Notes under the pieces: generated by a model
What the model saw: the letters and a program-made list of their open reading frames with translations, nothing else
Database searches by the model: none
What the model was told of the DNA's origin: nothing
Shown here: one piece after another, positions 47,984-58,004 of the stretch
How the letters are laid out: every line of letters begins with the position of its first letter
Numbering within the stretch: the stretch's first letter is position 1
Translations under genes and position numbers: made by a program
Assembly (NCBI RefSeq): GCF_004137855.1
Contig: NZ_QBKB01000002.1
Coordinates: forward strand, 1,759,602 to 1,823,601
Direction of reading: 5' to 3'
Source of the DNA: Methanohalophilus profundi
Lineage (GTDB): Archaea; Halobacteriota; Methanosarcinia; Methanosarcinales; Methanosarcinaceae
DNA length: 64,000 bases

Positions 47984-49964
47984 ATGACATCAAATGCCAT
48001 TTATGGTATAGACGTTGCCAGAGGGTCGCCGCGTTCCGGTCAAGTTCCACGTTATGCAGTTGCTATCCTGAAAGACGGTTCGGTTTACAGGCATTCGATG
48101 TTGAAAATGCATCGTATTTTCAGGATGATAAAAGATGATCATCCAATGATGATATCTGTAGACAATATCTATGAACTAGCAAAAGATAAGAAGGAACTGA
48201 TTCATTTCCTGGAAAAACTCCCTTCTGGTGTAAAACTCGTACAGGTCACAGGTGGATTGAAGCAGGTTTCCCTGCCCTTTCTTGCCCACAAGTATGATAT
48301 TTCAATAAATCCCCGTGATCCCGGGGATGAAGCCGAAGCCTGTGCAAGACTGGCTGAAATGGGGGTAGGAGTGGAAGTATCCCTTTTTGAGGATAAAACA
48401 AAGATAAAAGTAAGCAGGGCGCGTTCTCTTGGCAGGGGAGGGTGGAGCCAGAATCGTTACTGTCGTAAGGTCCACGGAGCTGTGAAAGTAAAAAGCCGTG
48501 AGATTGAGTCGATACTTAAAGGGGCGGCAAAGGAGCGCAATTTCAATTACACAAGTAAAGTCGTCAAGGGCTTTGGAGGTTATGTTAGGTGTGAATTTAC
48601 CGTTAATGCACGCCAGTCCGATGTACCCATCCATTCCTCATCCGGTTCGGATGTGCAGGTAAATGTCAGGAGTCTTGTGAGGGATAAGATACAGTACATA
48701 CCTTTGAAAAGCAAGGAACGCAGGCCTATTATTGTGGGTGTTGATCCGGGCACTACTGTTGGCCTCTCCATACTTTCCCTTGAAGGTGATGTTCTACATT
48801 GCGCCAGCTATCGGGGTATTTCCCATGATGAAGTGGTGAAACTTATTTCTGAATACGGCAAACCTGCAATAGTGGCTACCGATGTATACCCCATGCCTGC
48901 AGCAGTGGAAAAAATCAGACGCAGTTTCAGTGCTGTCAGCTATTCCCCCGGCGGCCCCATTCCATCGGAAGAAAAGATTGAATTGGCAAAACCCCATGGT
49001 TATTCCAATGACCATGAAAGGGATTCTCTTTCCGCTGCCATATCAGCTTATAAAAAATACAGACAACTTTTCCTGAAGATTGAAAGCAAGTCTCCTCCTT
49101 ACATGGATATCGATAAAATAAAAGTCGAAGTCATCAAAGGTTCATCCATAGAAGAGGCTATTAATTCTCTGAAAGAACACAAGCAAGCAACTAAGGCCCA
49201 AAAAAGTGCAGCAGAAACTTCTGCCTCTCTTTCTGATGGTATTGATGATGAAACCTATCGTAAAATGACAGAAAAGCTCAAACGCAGGGATTTGGAGATT
49301 GCTGAATTACAGGAATATGTGAAAGAGCTCATTGATCAACGCAGGTCAAGGGATAGTACGATATCCAACCTGGAATCAAAAATTCGGCAAATGCGTGAAA
49401 CTGAACGCATTAAGCTGCAAAAGGAAAAAGAGATTTCAATTCGTAATAAGAAAATTGCCAACCTTAAAAAGGATATCAAACGTCTGAATAAGAGGCTTCA
49501 TGATTCCAGGGCTCAGGTAAAACGCCTTAAACGTATAAAAAAGATGGAAAGCAGAGGTGAAGGCATTCCTGTAAAGGTCATATCCTCATTTAGCCGTGAA
49601 GCCATCTTGAATGTAGCAGATGTATATGGCTTAAAAAAAGGTGATGTCGTTTATTTCCAGGACCCCAGTGGGGGAAGTGCTTCAACTGCTGGCCTGCTTG
49701 CCGATTATTCACCAAAAGCGCTGATAGTGCCTGCAGGAATATCTTATGCGGCAAAAGAGGTGTTTTCGAAAAAGTATTCCTGTACTTCAAGATCTGGAAA
49801 TACAAAAAGAGGGTGATTTTGCAGTTGTATCTCCTAAAACTTTGAAAATTGCAATTGAAAACTGGTTTGGCAAAGCTGATCACTGGAAAAAAGAAAAAGA
49901 GGAAGAGAAATTAAAATCCCTTGTGGATGAATATCGAAGTGAGCGCCGTCGCGGTATAACCTGA
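47984..49964 (+). pseudogene. DUF460 family protein, frameshifted near the C-terminus as read
   Basis: About 660 aa in full. The middle carries an RNase H/RuvC-like segment (IIVGVDPGTTVGLSIL; DHERDSLSAAISAYK); residues ~420-520 form a long coiled coil rich in Lys/Arg; the C-terminal domain has YGLKKGDVVYFQDPSGG. The frame breaks at five A (49769-49773): with four A it continues KSIPVLQDLEIQKEGDF to a stop at 49964. DUF460 is archaeal and is predicted to bind nucleic acid. Ends four bases from the convergent DUF2148 gene. Confidence 0.85.
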
Positions 49965-49967
49965 TAT

Positions 49968-50534
49968 TCAGGGCCATTTCCTGTCAAAGAAAGGGCTCTT
50001 TCCTGAAACGCTTAATGGAATGCCCATAACGATATCCGCTTCAACCAAACTCAGTGAACGTGCAGCGTTTCCTGCCGAGTACATTATGCGGTTATCTATG
50101 CACAGGTCTTTTGCTTTAGACACAGCAGATCCAATAGCAATTCCCAGATCTATGTTCTTGAAGGCACAGTTAGGACCCGCATAATCTCCTTCTGTCCTTT
50201 TTTGAGCTTTCATTTCTGCACATGTTGCAAAGCCGCAGGCAGCACAGTTTAATTTAAGCGGCTCGGCATGTTTGACTCCTATAGCTATAAAGGCATCCGC
50301 CTGTCTTACATTTGCTGCATCCCTTTTCAGGAACTGGAATCCATCTCCCTTTTCATCAGCAATATTTTCCATCTCGGTTGCGATATCTTCCATATCTTTT
50401 CTATCGGCCAGGGCAGTTACTATATCATCAATTCCCTTTCCCTTTGGAGCAGTTCTGGCTGCTGCTAATACGATCCTCGCCATCTCTGCTACTTCTTTTT
50501 TTTCCGGATTTTGTTCCATGCATAAGGGATTCAT
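49968..50534 (-). CDS. DUF2148 ferredoxin-domain protein
   Basis: About 188 aa from ATG 50534 or 183 from ATG 50519; neither has a ribosome site. AARTAPKGKGIDDI near 25 resembles a nitroreductase-like start; the cluster region is CAACGFATCAEMK followed by GPNCAFKNIDLGIAIGSA, the DUF2148 signature. Probably binds Fe-S; the reaction is unknown. Divergent from mobA. Confidence 0.85.
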   Translation of the reverse strand: MNPLCMEQNPEKKEVAEMARIVLAAARTAPKGKGIDDIVTALADRKDMEDIATEMENIADEKGDGFQFLKRDAANVRQADAFIAIGVKHAEPLKLNCAACGFATCAEMKAQKRTEGDYAGPNCAFKNIDLGIAIGSAVSKAKDLCIDNRIMYSAGNAARSLSLVEADIVMGIPLSVSGKSPFFDRKWP

Positions 50535-50603
50535 AATACTGGTCTTTAATTGTTTCGGATATTGTGCGAAAGTGTAATATTTAATGTAGGGATTGTTGAC
50601 ACT

Positions 50604-51221
50604 ATGCCACGTTCGGCCCTGATACTTGCAGGAGGAAAAGGAAAGCGTTTTGGTAATAATGAAAAGGCCCTGATAGAGATTGAAGGAACGCCTGTAATCA
50701 GCCAGATAATCAGCACACTCGAGCCTCTTGTGGATGAAATAATAATATCCCTGCGGGATAAACACCAATATGATTTACTTGCTCCAGTTACGGGAGAATT
50801 ACCTACGGCTTTTGACGAGCAGGAAGGTGTCGGCCCCCTTGCAGGCATACTGGCAGGATTAAAAGCTGCATCTTATGAATATATTTTTGTCACAGCCTGT
50901 GATATGCCTTTTCCTGACCCGAAAATAGTTGAGTTGCTCTTCTCAAGGTCCAAAGGTCATGATTGCGCTCTCATAAAAAGAAAAAACGGCAGTTATGAGC
51001 CTCTCTGTGCAGTTTACAGGGCTTGCCTGCTTATTCCCCTCATTGAAAAGTCGATACGGGATAACAGGTATTTCATTCTGTCACCCGTATTTGAAATGAA
51101 TGACATGGTTGAAGTAGATATAGCGGAAATAGAAAAAATGGATCCATTCCTTGAATGTCTCCAAAATATTAATACTCTGGATGACCTCAGGTCAGTCAGG
51201 AATGATTTCAGCGGGTCATAA
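50604..51221 (+). CDS. mobA: Molybdenum cofactor guanylyltransferase MobA-like
   Basis: 205 aa. ALILAGGKGKRFGNNEKAL is the nucleotide-binding loop and VTACDMPFPDP the metal-binding segment of the family. Attaches GMP to molybdopterin, needed for formylmethanofuran dehydrogenase of the Mo or W type. The start is ATG 50604; upstream frame is unconserved. Its last 14 bases overlap the convergent beta-CASP gene. Confidence 0.9.
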   Translation: MPRSALILAGGKGKRFGNNEKALIEIEGTPVISQIISTLEPLVDEIIISLRDKHQYDLLAPVTGELPTAFDEQEGVGPLAGILAGLKAASYEYIFVTACDMPFPDPKIVELLFSRSKGHDCALIKRKNGSYEPLCAVYRACLLIPLIEKSIRDNRYFILSPVFEMNDMVEVDIAEIEKMDPFLECLQNINTLDDLRSVRNDFSGS

Positions 51222-52449
51222 GGGTTTCACCGGTTGAAGGGGCATAGGCCTCAACACCAATCTCGTCCCGTATCCATTGTGCGAACTCTTCCGCATCATC
51301 CCCGTGCATTGTGTACACGGTTTCAGTTCCTCTGTCGCAAAAGTCCCTTACAAGTTCTTTCAGCTCTTTATCCCCACAATGGGCCGAAAAATCGTATTGC
51401 TCCAGTTTGCACCTCAGATGTTGTATTCGGTCATTTATTTCGATAAAACCACTATCTAGGGCAAGCCTTCCATTTGTTCCTTCGACCTGGTATCCTGTAA
51501 GCATTACTTTTGTTTTCGGGTCGTCAGCTTTCTTATCCAGGTAATGGAGTACAGGACCGCCATTAAGCATTCCCGCAGTTGTTACTATGACCGAACCTTC
51601 CAGAGGAATTTTATTTCTCTTGTTTCCTTTTACAGTAGTAGCAAAACCAAATGCCTTTTCCAGTTTTTTTGGATCTTTTAGATATTCTGGATGACTCAGC
51701 ATCTCATCTGTCATTGCCACTCCCATGCCATCCACAAAACAGGGAATCTTTTCCGAATGGAGTAACATCATAATTTCCTGTGTCCGTCCAATGGCAAAAG
51801 CAGGGATAATGACCGTGCCACCGATATCAATTGTATCAATAATAGATTCAATAAATGCTTTCTCGATTTCCTGTCGGGGTGGGTGGTCTTCTCCGAAGTA
51901 TGTGCTCTCTGTAATCAATATATCTGCATAAGGCATTGTGTCAGCTTTTGATACAAGTCTGGAATCACTGGTACTTATATCACCGGTATAAAGCAGGCTT
52001 TCTCCTTTTTTATCCTCGAGGTATATCGATGATGCACCCGGTATGTGCCCCGCACTGTAAATCCTGGCAAGATAGTCGTTTGTCCTGACCTCTTCTCCAA
52101 AATGCTTTCTTCTTGTAATCCGGGAAAGTTTCTGCAAATCTCCTTCATCATACGGTTCAGGTAATCCTCTTCTTTCTGATATTTTGAGTGTGTCCCTGCC
52201 CAGGATTTCAGTAAACCTGGAGGTTATATGTGTCATATACACCTCTGGACTCAGGTCCATGAGGTTGGGAACCGCTCCGCAATGGTCAAGATGGCCGTGG
52301 GAGACAAAAATGCTTTTCGGAAAAATGCCATCTACAGGATAGTCGGGCCTGTCTCCCGGTTTGATGCCGTAATCTATCAGAATCTCTTCATTCACCAGAA
52401 TTGCAGATCGTCCTACCTCCCTGCAACCCCCTTTAAAATCAATACGCAT
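51208..52449 (-). CDS. Metallo-beta-lactamase/beta-CASP RNA-processing exonuclease (aCPSF2-like)
   Basis: 413 aa. Zinc ligands SHGHLDHCG near 55, IYSAGHIPGA, LLYTGDIS; beta-CASP part VIIPAFAIGRTQEIM, VTTAGMLNGG and the terminal FSAHCGDKEL and YTMHGDD. No KH domains, so the short aCPSF2/aRNase J-like group. AAGGGGAG before ATG 52449; that ribosome site lies within the topA end. Confidence 0.92.
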   Translation of the reverse strand: MRIDFKGGCREVGRSAILVNEEILIDYGIKPGDRPDYPVDGIFPKSIFVSHGHLDHCGAVPNLMDLSPEVYMTHITSRFTEILGRDTLKISERRGLPEPYDEGDLQKLSRITRRKHFGEEVRTNDYLARIYSAGHIPGASSIYLEDKKGESLLYTGDISTSDSRLVSKADTMPYADILITESTYFGEDHPPRQEIEKAFIESIIDTIDIGGTVIIPAFAIGRTQEIMMLLHSEKIPCFVDGMGVAMTDEMLSHPEYLKDPKKLEKAFGFATTVKGNKRNKIPLEGSVIVTTAGMLNGGPVLHYLDKKADDPKTKVMLTGYQVEGTNGRLALDSGFIEINDRIQHLRCKLEQYDFSAHCGDKELKELVRDFCDRGTETVYTMHGDDAEEFAQWIRDEIGVEAYAPSTGETLMTR

Positions 52450-52462
52450 AGTTTTCTCCCCT

Positions 52463-54676
52463 TTAATATGCAACTGCTTCCTGCCATCTGATTATTTTAC
52501 CCAGAGGTATATTTGTAGTTTTTGAAATTTCATTTGCATCTGAATTTTCAAGTTCATCGACAGTTGAAATGCCTGCAGAATTTAGTTTTTCTTCGGTAAC
52601 TTTCCCGATACCCGGAATGTCACTGATCTTTTCCGGTCGAGGAGTTGCAGCTTTTTCTTTCTTTTGCTCTTCTTTCCATTCAAGGTAATTACAATAGGGA
52701 CACCCCAGATCCCATGCTCTTTTCTTCTGCCCCTTTACTTTTATGTGATACAGGCTGTGTTTGTCACATGTCTTGTCGGTAACAAGGATATGTCCGCTTT
52801 TTGGAAGGGGCAGGGAGAATGTGCAGTCGGGGTATCCTTCGCATCCGATAAATCTTGAACCCCGGCGTGAGCGGCGTACGATCAGGTCACAACCACAATC
52901 CGGGCATTTACCGATGATCTTGTCTTTTCTCAGACCTTCCCTGAGGGATTCGGATATTTTCTCACGGTTATCTTCCAGTTCCTTGAAGACATCTGTCAGC
53001 ATGTTCCTGGATTGCTGCAGTACATTCTCTTCAGATGTATTACCCTCTGCAATGCGGTCCATGTCTTCTTCGAGGGTACTGGTCATGTCTGGTCTGGTAA
53101 TTGTGGGGGCATAATTTCCCAGACCTTCTACCACCGCATATGCAGTCTGGGTCGGCTGGAGGGGATTGTCATGCACGTATGCTCTTGAGTAAAGTTTGCT
53201 TATAATCTCATGACGTGTGGCTTTTGTTCCCAGCGCCATGTCTTCCATCATTTTGATGAGTCTTCCCTGACCATATCTGCCCGGAGGGTTCGTTTCCTTA
53301 TCAAGCATTTCTTTATCATTAACAGGAAGTATCTCCCCTTCTTCCAAAACAGGGAACAATCGATCTTCCGGAGCATTGTAGGGGTAATACCATCTCCATC
53401 CTGGCTTTACAAGCCGGGAGCCATTTGCCCTGAATTCCTCTTCATTGATATCAAACTTGACCTTCATGGTTTCCCATTCTGCATTTTCAGCAAACGTGGC
53501 AAAGAAACGCCTGACTACAAGTTCATACAGTTTCCATTCATCTTCCTTAAGCTGGGATTTCTTCGCAACTGATGCAGGGAAGATTGGCGGATGGTCTGTA
53601 GTTTCCTTCTTTCCCTTTGTGGGTTTGAGCTCTTTTTTTGCCAACAGTTTTTTTGCATATTCACTGAAATGGCCTTTAGAGAACATTTCTATCTGTTCCT
53701 GCAGGTCAATTGTTGAAGGATAAACAGTATTGTCGGTCCTGGGGTATGAAATATAACCGTTGGTATAGAGGGATTCTGCGATTCTCATGGCATTGGCCGG
53801 GGTAAATCCAATCGAGTTGGCAGCCCTTATGAATTCGGTTGTATTGAACGGCGTGGGTGGCTTGTCTTCTTTAGTGGAAGTTTCCAGGGAGGAGACCAGT
53901 GCTTCATCACCAATAACTCCAAATACCCGGTCTGCTTCTTCCTTTTCCCAGAAGCGGTTTTTCTTATGCCTGATCTTGAAATTTTCTCCGTTTTTAGCCA
54001 GGTCTACATATATTTCCCAGTAAGGTGTAGGTACAAAAGCCTCTCTCTCTTTTTCTCTGTCCACAATAAGGGCAAGGGTTGGCGACTGTACACGTCCGAC
54101 CGATAGGAATTGCTTTCCAAGTCTTCTGGATGCCAGGGAAATAAAACGTGTGAGGCTGGCACCCCATACCAGATCAATCACCTGTCTGGAATGTCCTGCA
54201 TCTGCGAGATTGAAATCGATTTTTGTAGTGTTTTCGAATGCCTCCTTGATAGCTACAGGTGTGATTGCACTGTATACTGCCCTTTCATATTCGATGTTTT
54301 CGTTTACTCCTTTTACGATATTGAGAGCTTCAACACCAATAAGCTCACCTTCCCTATCGTAGTCAGTGGCAATCGTAACCTTCGTTGCTTTTTTTCCGAG
54401 TTTTTTCAGGGCGCTCACTATTTTTGCGTGGGTAGGTGTAACAATAAGTTCGGCGTCTACGAGTTCTTTTGCTTCAACCTTCTGCCAGTTATTATATGCG
54501 GGAGGGAAATCGAGCTGGACGATATGTCCGCTAAGCCCGATAACTATGGTTTTTTCATCGTTCCCAAACTCATAGGAGTCAATACCGCTAATCCTTTTTT
54601 TCTGCGGCTTTTTTGGACTGAGAATAGATGCAATTCTTCTTGCTGCAATTTGTTTTTCGGCTATTATCAGGTGCAT
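52463..54676 (-). CDS. topA: DNA topoisomerase I (type IA)
   Basis: 737 aa. TOPRIM domain with MHLIIAEKQIAARRIA start and ATDYDREGELIG near 105; catalytic Tyr in YISYPRTDNTVYP near 316; zinc ribbons CPDCGCDLIVRRSRRG, CEGYPDC, CPYCNYLEW; and a C-terminal helix-hairpin-helix region (DIPGIGKVTEEKLNSAG). Relaxes negative supercoils. Ends 14 bases before the beta-CASP gene on the same strand. Confidence 0.97.
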   Translation of the reverse strand: MHLIIAEKQIAARRIASILSPKKPQKKRISGIDSYEFGNDEKTIVIGLSGHIVQLDFPPAYNNWQKVEAKELVDAELIVTPTHAKIVSALKKLGKKATKVTIATDYDREGELIGVEALNIVKGVNENIEYERAVYSAITPVAIKEAFENTTKIDFNLADAGHSRQVIDLVWGASLTRFISLASRRLGKQFLSVGRVQSPTLALIVDREKEREAFVPTPYWEIYVDLAKNGENFKIRHKKNRFWEKEEADRVFGVIGDEALVSSLETSTKEDKPPTPFNTTEFIRAANSIGFTPANAMRIAESLYTNGYISYPRTDNTVYPSTIDLQEQIEMFSKGHFSEYAKKLLAKKELKPTKGKKETTDHPPIFPASVAKKSQLKEDEWKLYELVVRRFFATFAENAEWETMKVKFDINEEEFRANGSRLVKPGWRWYYPYNAPEDRLFPVLEEGEILPVNDKEMLDKETNPPGRYGQGRLIKMMEDMALGTKATRHEIISKLYSRAYVHDNPLQPTQTAYAVVEGLGNYAPTITRPDMTSTLEEDMDRIAEGNTSEENVLQQSRNMLTDVFKELEDNREKISESLREGLRKDKIIGKCPDCGCDLIVRRSRRGSRFIGCEGYPDCTFSLPLPKSGHILVTDKTCDKHSLYHIKVKGQKKRAWDLGCPYCNYLEWKEEQKKEKAATPRPEKISDIPGIGKVTEEKLNSAGISTVDELENSDANEISKTTNIPLGKIIRWQEAVAY

Positions 54677-54780
54677 TGAGAATCAGGTTATAAGTTGTTT
54701 TTTCTATTATCTATAAATATTTCTGTCAAAAGAGTCATTGCATATAAATGTATCTTTCAGCAAATATCAATAATGTAGTC

Positions 54781-55231
54781 TCAATTTATCTGTTTAAATG
54801 CCATATCTACCGCTTCTTTTGCCGAATGGGCAGGGATTGTTCCTTCAATATCCCACTTTGAACAAAGTATGATGACTGGTTTGCCGTTTTTAATAGACAA
54901 TGCTATTTCTGATAATGTACCATATTCCCCGCCAACTGCTATAGCCGCATCGCATGAAGCCGCAATGATTGCATTTCTTGCGTGTCCCATGTCCGTTACT
55001 ATGGCGATGTCAACATAAGGATTTGCTTCATTTACAGAAGGTCCGGGAAGTATTCCAACAGTTTTGCCACCCTCTTCTTTACATCCCCTGCAGGCAGCTT
55101 CCATAACACCCCTCATGCCACCACAAAGAAGGCAGGCTCCCCTTTTGCAATCTCCCTCCCCACCTCTTCTGCGAGGCTGTCTATTTCACTGCCGCAGACC
55201 CGGCCCCTATAACTCCAATCTGTATCTCCAT
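54781..55231 (-). pseudogene. LOG-like (TIGR00725) nucleotide-binding protein, two frameshifts as read
   Basis: Pieces read MEIQIGVIGAG..., then GSEIDSLAEEVGREIAK, then LLCGGMRGVMEAACRG and AVGGEYGTLSEIAL (the lysine-decarboxylase-like GGxGT segment). Joined, they make a ~150-aa Rossmann protein of the LOG/TIGR00725 type. One base is missing near the CCC at 55199-55201 and one near the CCCC/TTTT at 55139-55146. Archaeal members have no fixed role; nucleotide or Moco binding is suggested for relatives. Follows tsr3 on the strand. Confidence 0.75.
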
Positions 55232-55245
55232 GTTTTGCCTCCGTC

Positions 55246-55752
55246 TCAGATGTATTCATTCTGGATTTGTATGATGTCTTCACTATTGTTTGCTTTACTA
55301 TAATCTTCCAGAGGTTCCTTGTTCAGTTCCAGGAAAGTATGTCCCCATCGAAATTTTGACAGAATATTTTCTGCCTGCTCTTTATTTCCTAGAATATACA
55401 GAGCTGCGGCAAAAGCTTCTACAGAATTTAATTTAAATGGTTTGCCAAAATTCACCGGATTTGAAGCCAGTAGATAGGGTAATGCACGATGCTGTAACTT
55501 GCGGCGCAACAGTTTAGGAAAAATTTCTTCCACTGTATTCCAGGAACAATCAAGGACAATAATGTCTGAAATCTCGCCGTCCGCAGGTGAAAGGGCTTTT
55601 TCTGCCATTGGGTCAAGTAAGACGGACCCCTTCGGAAGTGTATGTATTTTTTCATGCAGTCGGACAAGATCAAATTTTTTGAGTCTTTTACCTGTGCATT
55701 TTTTGGGATCGCATTGCCGGGCATGATAAATATGGAGTCTGAAATCTTTCAT
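55246..55752 (-). CDS. tsr3: rRNA aminocarboxypropyltransferase Tsr3 (DUF367)
   Basis: 168 aa. [18 protein letters not shown] is the family start; [21 protein letters not shown] and [20 protein letters not shown] are conserved. Tsr3 adds an acp group from SAM to a pseudouridine-derived base of small-subunit rRNA late in maturation. Preceded by the candidate structured RNA at 55793-55905 and followed by the LOG-like gene. Confidence 0.93.
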   Translation of the reverse strand: MKDFRLHIYHARQCDPKKCTGKRLKKFDLVRLHEKIHTLPKGSVLLDPMAEKALSPADGEISDIIVLDCSWNTVEEIFPKLLRRKLQHRALPYLLASNPVNFGKPFKLNSVEAFAAALYILGNKEQAENILSKFRWGHTFLELNKEPLEDYSKANNSEDIIQIQNEYI

Positions 55753-55792
55753 TCAGGCTATATTATTCATTAATGATACATATTATTTGTTC

Positions 55793-55835
55793 AAAAAAAG
55801 CTTGTGATCCGGCCGGTTCTGGCCGGCCAGAATCA
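55793..55835 (-). terminator. Intrinsic-type terminator hairpin upstream of tsr3
   Basis: GGCCGG-CCAGAA-CCGGCC stem, extended by near-complementary TGATTC and GGATCA arms, then CACAAGC and T7 (55799-55793). One of the strongest stem-plus-T-run signals in the window. Confidence 0.6.
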
Positions 55836-55905
55836 ACAAAGGTGGTTGTATGATATTTGCTCCCGGGGTTTGCCGGGGCCGGGCAGACTTGCTAATCTGT
55901 CCCTC
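55793..55905 (-). ncRNA. Candidate structured RNA or leader upstream of tsr3
   Basis: A GC-rich island in AT-rich sequence. On the minus strand: a hairpin from GGGACAGA to TCTGCCC, a small CCCGG/CCGGG hairpin, a single-stranded ATCATACAACCACC stretch, then a strong terminal stem (GGCCGG/CCGGCC, extended by TGAT/ATCA) followed by seven T. A TATA box at the right distance precedes it. It could be a free ~113-nt RNA or a leader whose terminal stem attenuates tsr3, which starts 40 bases on. It does not match tRNA, C/D or H/ACA patterns that I know. Confidence 0.5.
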
Positions 55906-55927
55906 TATAAAATGAAGTAGTTCTATT

Positions 55928-55936
55928 ATTTAAATA
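55928..55936 (-). promoter_or_regulatory. TATA box of the candidate RNA
   Basis: ATTTAAATA, centred 26 bases before the first base of the GC-rich island, the standard archaeal spacing to a transcript start near 55906. Confidence 0.5.
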
Positions 55937-56017
55937 ATAACGGCGAATACATTGTATAATTCCATTTCCTTTTTTGCATATTTTGGCTGTCTGTTTAGCA
56001 TAATGGGGTGTTGAAAA

Positions 56018-56830
56018 TCAAAAATCATACCTGATTTTATCAATAATCTTTGCATCATCTTCCGTTTTCCCATATGTGTATATGTCAAGTTGATTCTCTT
56101 CAATAATGCATACAGCACCCTTTGCAGGATTGCCATGGTTATTCAGCGTGGAATGTATTGAAAGTAATTTATTTCCAAACCACCATTTATATCCTGTATC
56201 CAGTGAACTATGGGCACGAATGATCATTTGCAGGTCATTAAGGCGCAGAAATCCTTCCACAATATCGGGGCCAAAGGTCCGTATGTCTCTTCCTCTTATG
56301 GAGAAGTTCAGGCCCGGTATCTCAGAAGGGTCATTCCAGAGATAATTAAATGAATTTTGTTTTGTGATCGCTGTTGTTTTTATAATATCCTCGATACCGC
56401 CGTGGACACAGAATATTTTTTTGTTTATTACAGCCGCTACAGGCATTTCTTCAAACACGATATTAGCAAAATTGAACAGCTCAATATCTTTCAGCTCATC
56501 AAGGAATCCACTTTTCTCGTTCATCTGTTTTGTTTCATGATTCCCTCTCAGGAGGAAGATATTTTTTGGTGAGGCAATCTTTAATTCCAATAATCTTGAA
56601 AGGACTTCTACAGAATTTCTTCCACGATCCACATAATCTCCCAGGAATATTATATTTGCAGGTTTTAACTCTTCTTTAATTGAAATTACCATGTTCAGGG
56701 CTTCAAGGTCTCCATGCAAATCCCCGATTATCATTGTGGGAAGTTCTTTTATTCTTATTACTGCATCTTCTTCCCTGAACAATTTTCTCGCATGTGTTAG
56801 ATTGGCCTGAAATTGTTCGTTCTGGTTCAT
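56018..56830 (-). CDS. PPP-family serine/threonine protein phosphatase
   Basis: 270 aa. The three metal-binding signatures are present: GDLHGDLEAL, GDYVDRGRNSVEVL and LRGNHETK; two later His lie in FCVHGGIED and IRAHSSLDTG. Archaeal PP1-like enzyme; may oppose kinases such as RIO2, though there is no direct link. ATG 56830 chosen over the in-frame GTG at 56836. Confidence 0.93.
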   Translation of the reverse strand: MNQNEQFQANLTHARKLFREEDAVIRIKELPTMIIGDLHGDLEALNMVISIKEELKPANIIFLGDYVDRGRNSVEVLSRLLELKIASPKNIFLLRGNHETKQMNEKSGFLDELKDIELFNFANIVFEEMPVAAVINKKIFCVHGGIEDIIKTTAITKQNSFNYLWNDPSEIPGLNFSIRGRDIRTFGPDIVEGFLRLNDLQMIIRAHSSLDTGYKWWFGNKLLSIHSTLNNHGNPAKGAVCIIEENQLDIYTYGKTEDDAKIIDKIRYDF

Positions 56831-56912
56831 ATCCACTCTCTTTTAGACTTCTGTAGAGGAATATTTAAATTAATTATGGTTTTATATGGGCTCATATTGA
56901 TGGAGGCGAAAA

Positions 56913-57257
56913 ATGGGTTTGATTAAAGGTGCCGTCATAGGCTTGATAGTTACATTTGTACTTTATTTAGTTCCTGTTGTAAATATGCTTTCTCCATTTA
57001 TAGGAGGCTTTGCAGGAGCTTATTCCGAGGTGTGTTCTGCATGGGATGGCTTTTTAGTAGGCACATTAATGTTCATATTGATGGTAATTCCCGGTTTTAT
57101 TCTTGCAGGCTTTGTGGGTTCACTTTTTAACAATATCCCGGGTTTGATGGCAATTGTTACAGGACTGGGTGCAGGTGTGTTCTTCCTGATTATGTTGCAT
57201 ACCGGTATAATTGGTATTATTGGAGCAGTTCTCGGTGGGCTGCTGGCTCATGATTAA
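56913..57257 (+). CDS. DUF5518-like small membrane protein
   Basis: 114 aa with three or four hydrophobic, Gly-rich helices (GAVIGLIVTFVLYLVPVV, FLVGTLMFILMVIPGFIL, LGAGVFFLIML). GGAGG precedes the ATG. Resembles the archaeal DUF5518 family by pattern; function unknown. Starts 20 bases before sfsA. Confidence 0.7.
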   Translation: MGLIKGAVIGLIVTFVLYLVPVVNMLSPFIGGFAGAYSEVCSAWDGFLVGTLMFILMVIPGFILAGFVGSLFNNIPGLMAIVTGLGAGVFFLIMLHTGIIGIIGAVLGGLLAHD

Positions 57258-57277
57258 AAGGATGTCAGATTATTGGT

Positions 57278-58004
57278 ATGTATATGCCTGAATCAGAAAA
57301 ACAGGTGATGCATATCGGATGGGATGCTGAAGCCGTCTTCATCAGCCGTCCCAACCGGTTTGTTGCGATTGTAGATATTCCGTCATCTGGTATACAAAAC
57401 GTGGCGGTCCATGTTCACGACCCCGGAAGGCTGGTTGATCTGCTTTACAGGGGAAACCGGTTACTACTGAAAAAGGCGACAAATCCCCATCGTAAAACAA
57501 AATGGGATATCATTGCTGCAAAAAAGGATGATGGATGGGTACTTGTAAATTCTGCATGTCATCGCAAGATTGCTGAGTGGGTATTATCGGATCCTGATAT
57601 TAGTCCCCTGGGACAGGTGGATTCAATTTGCCTGAGCAAAACTTGGTGAAAGCAGACTGGATTTTCTTGTTTTCAAAGGGGACAAACGTATTTGGGTAGA
57701 GATTAAAGGGTGTACCCTTGTTAGGGATGAAGTAGCCCTTTTTCCTGATGCTCCTACAACAAGGGGTAAGCGCCACCTTGATGAACTTACACTGGCAAAG
57801 AAAAACGGAGACAATGCAGCGGTTCTATTTCTGGTTTTCAGGCCTGATGCAAAATATTTTTCCCCTAACAGGCTAATGGACCCAGAATTCTACGGGGCAT
57901 ATCAAAAAGCCAGGGAGGCAGGAGTAGATTTTTATCCGCTTCTGTTTACTTTTCGGGAAGGGAATATTTATTTTAATAATATACTTCCTTCACATGAAAT
58001 TTGA
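57278..58004 (+). pseudogene. sfsA: SfsA family DNA-binding/nuclease-like protein, two frameshifts as read
   Basis: Pieces together give ~240 aa: RPNRFVAIVD and VHVHDPGRLVDLLY, then ESRLDFLVFKGDKRIWVEIKG, VALFPDAPTTRGKRHLDEL and NAAVLFLVFRPDA, all SfsA signatures. The frame shifts after DSI (TTT at 57627-57629, one T short) and again at GG (57645-57646, one G short). Adding both restores PEQNLGESRLDF. The short runs make a homopolymer artefact less typical, so true decay is possible. SfsA is of uncertain function; the core is nuclease-like. Confidence 0.82.

Noticed and set aside
49968..50768. 266-codon form of the DUF2148 protein
   Set aside because: The first ~78 codons run over the mobA start region and are not protein-like; the family begins at MNPLCMEQ or MEQNPEK.
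54110..54679. 189-codon plus-strand frame
   Set aside because: Antisense to topA; no family resemblance.
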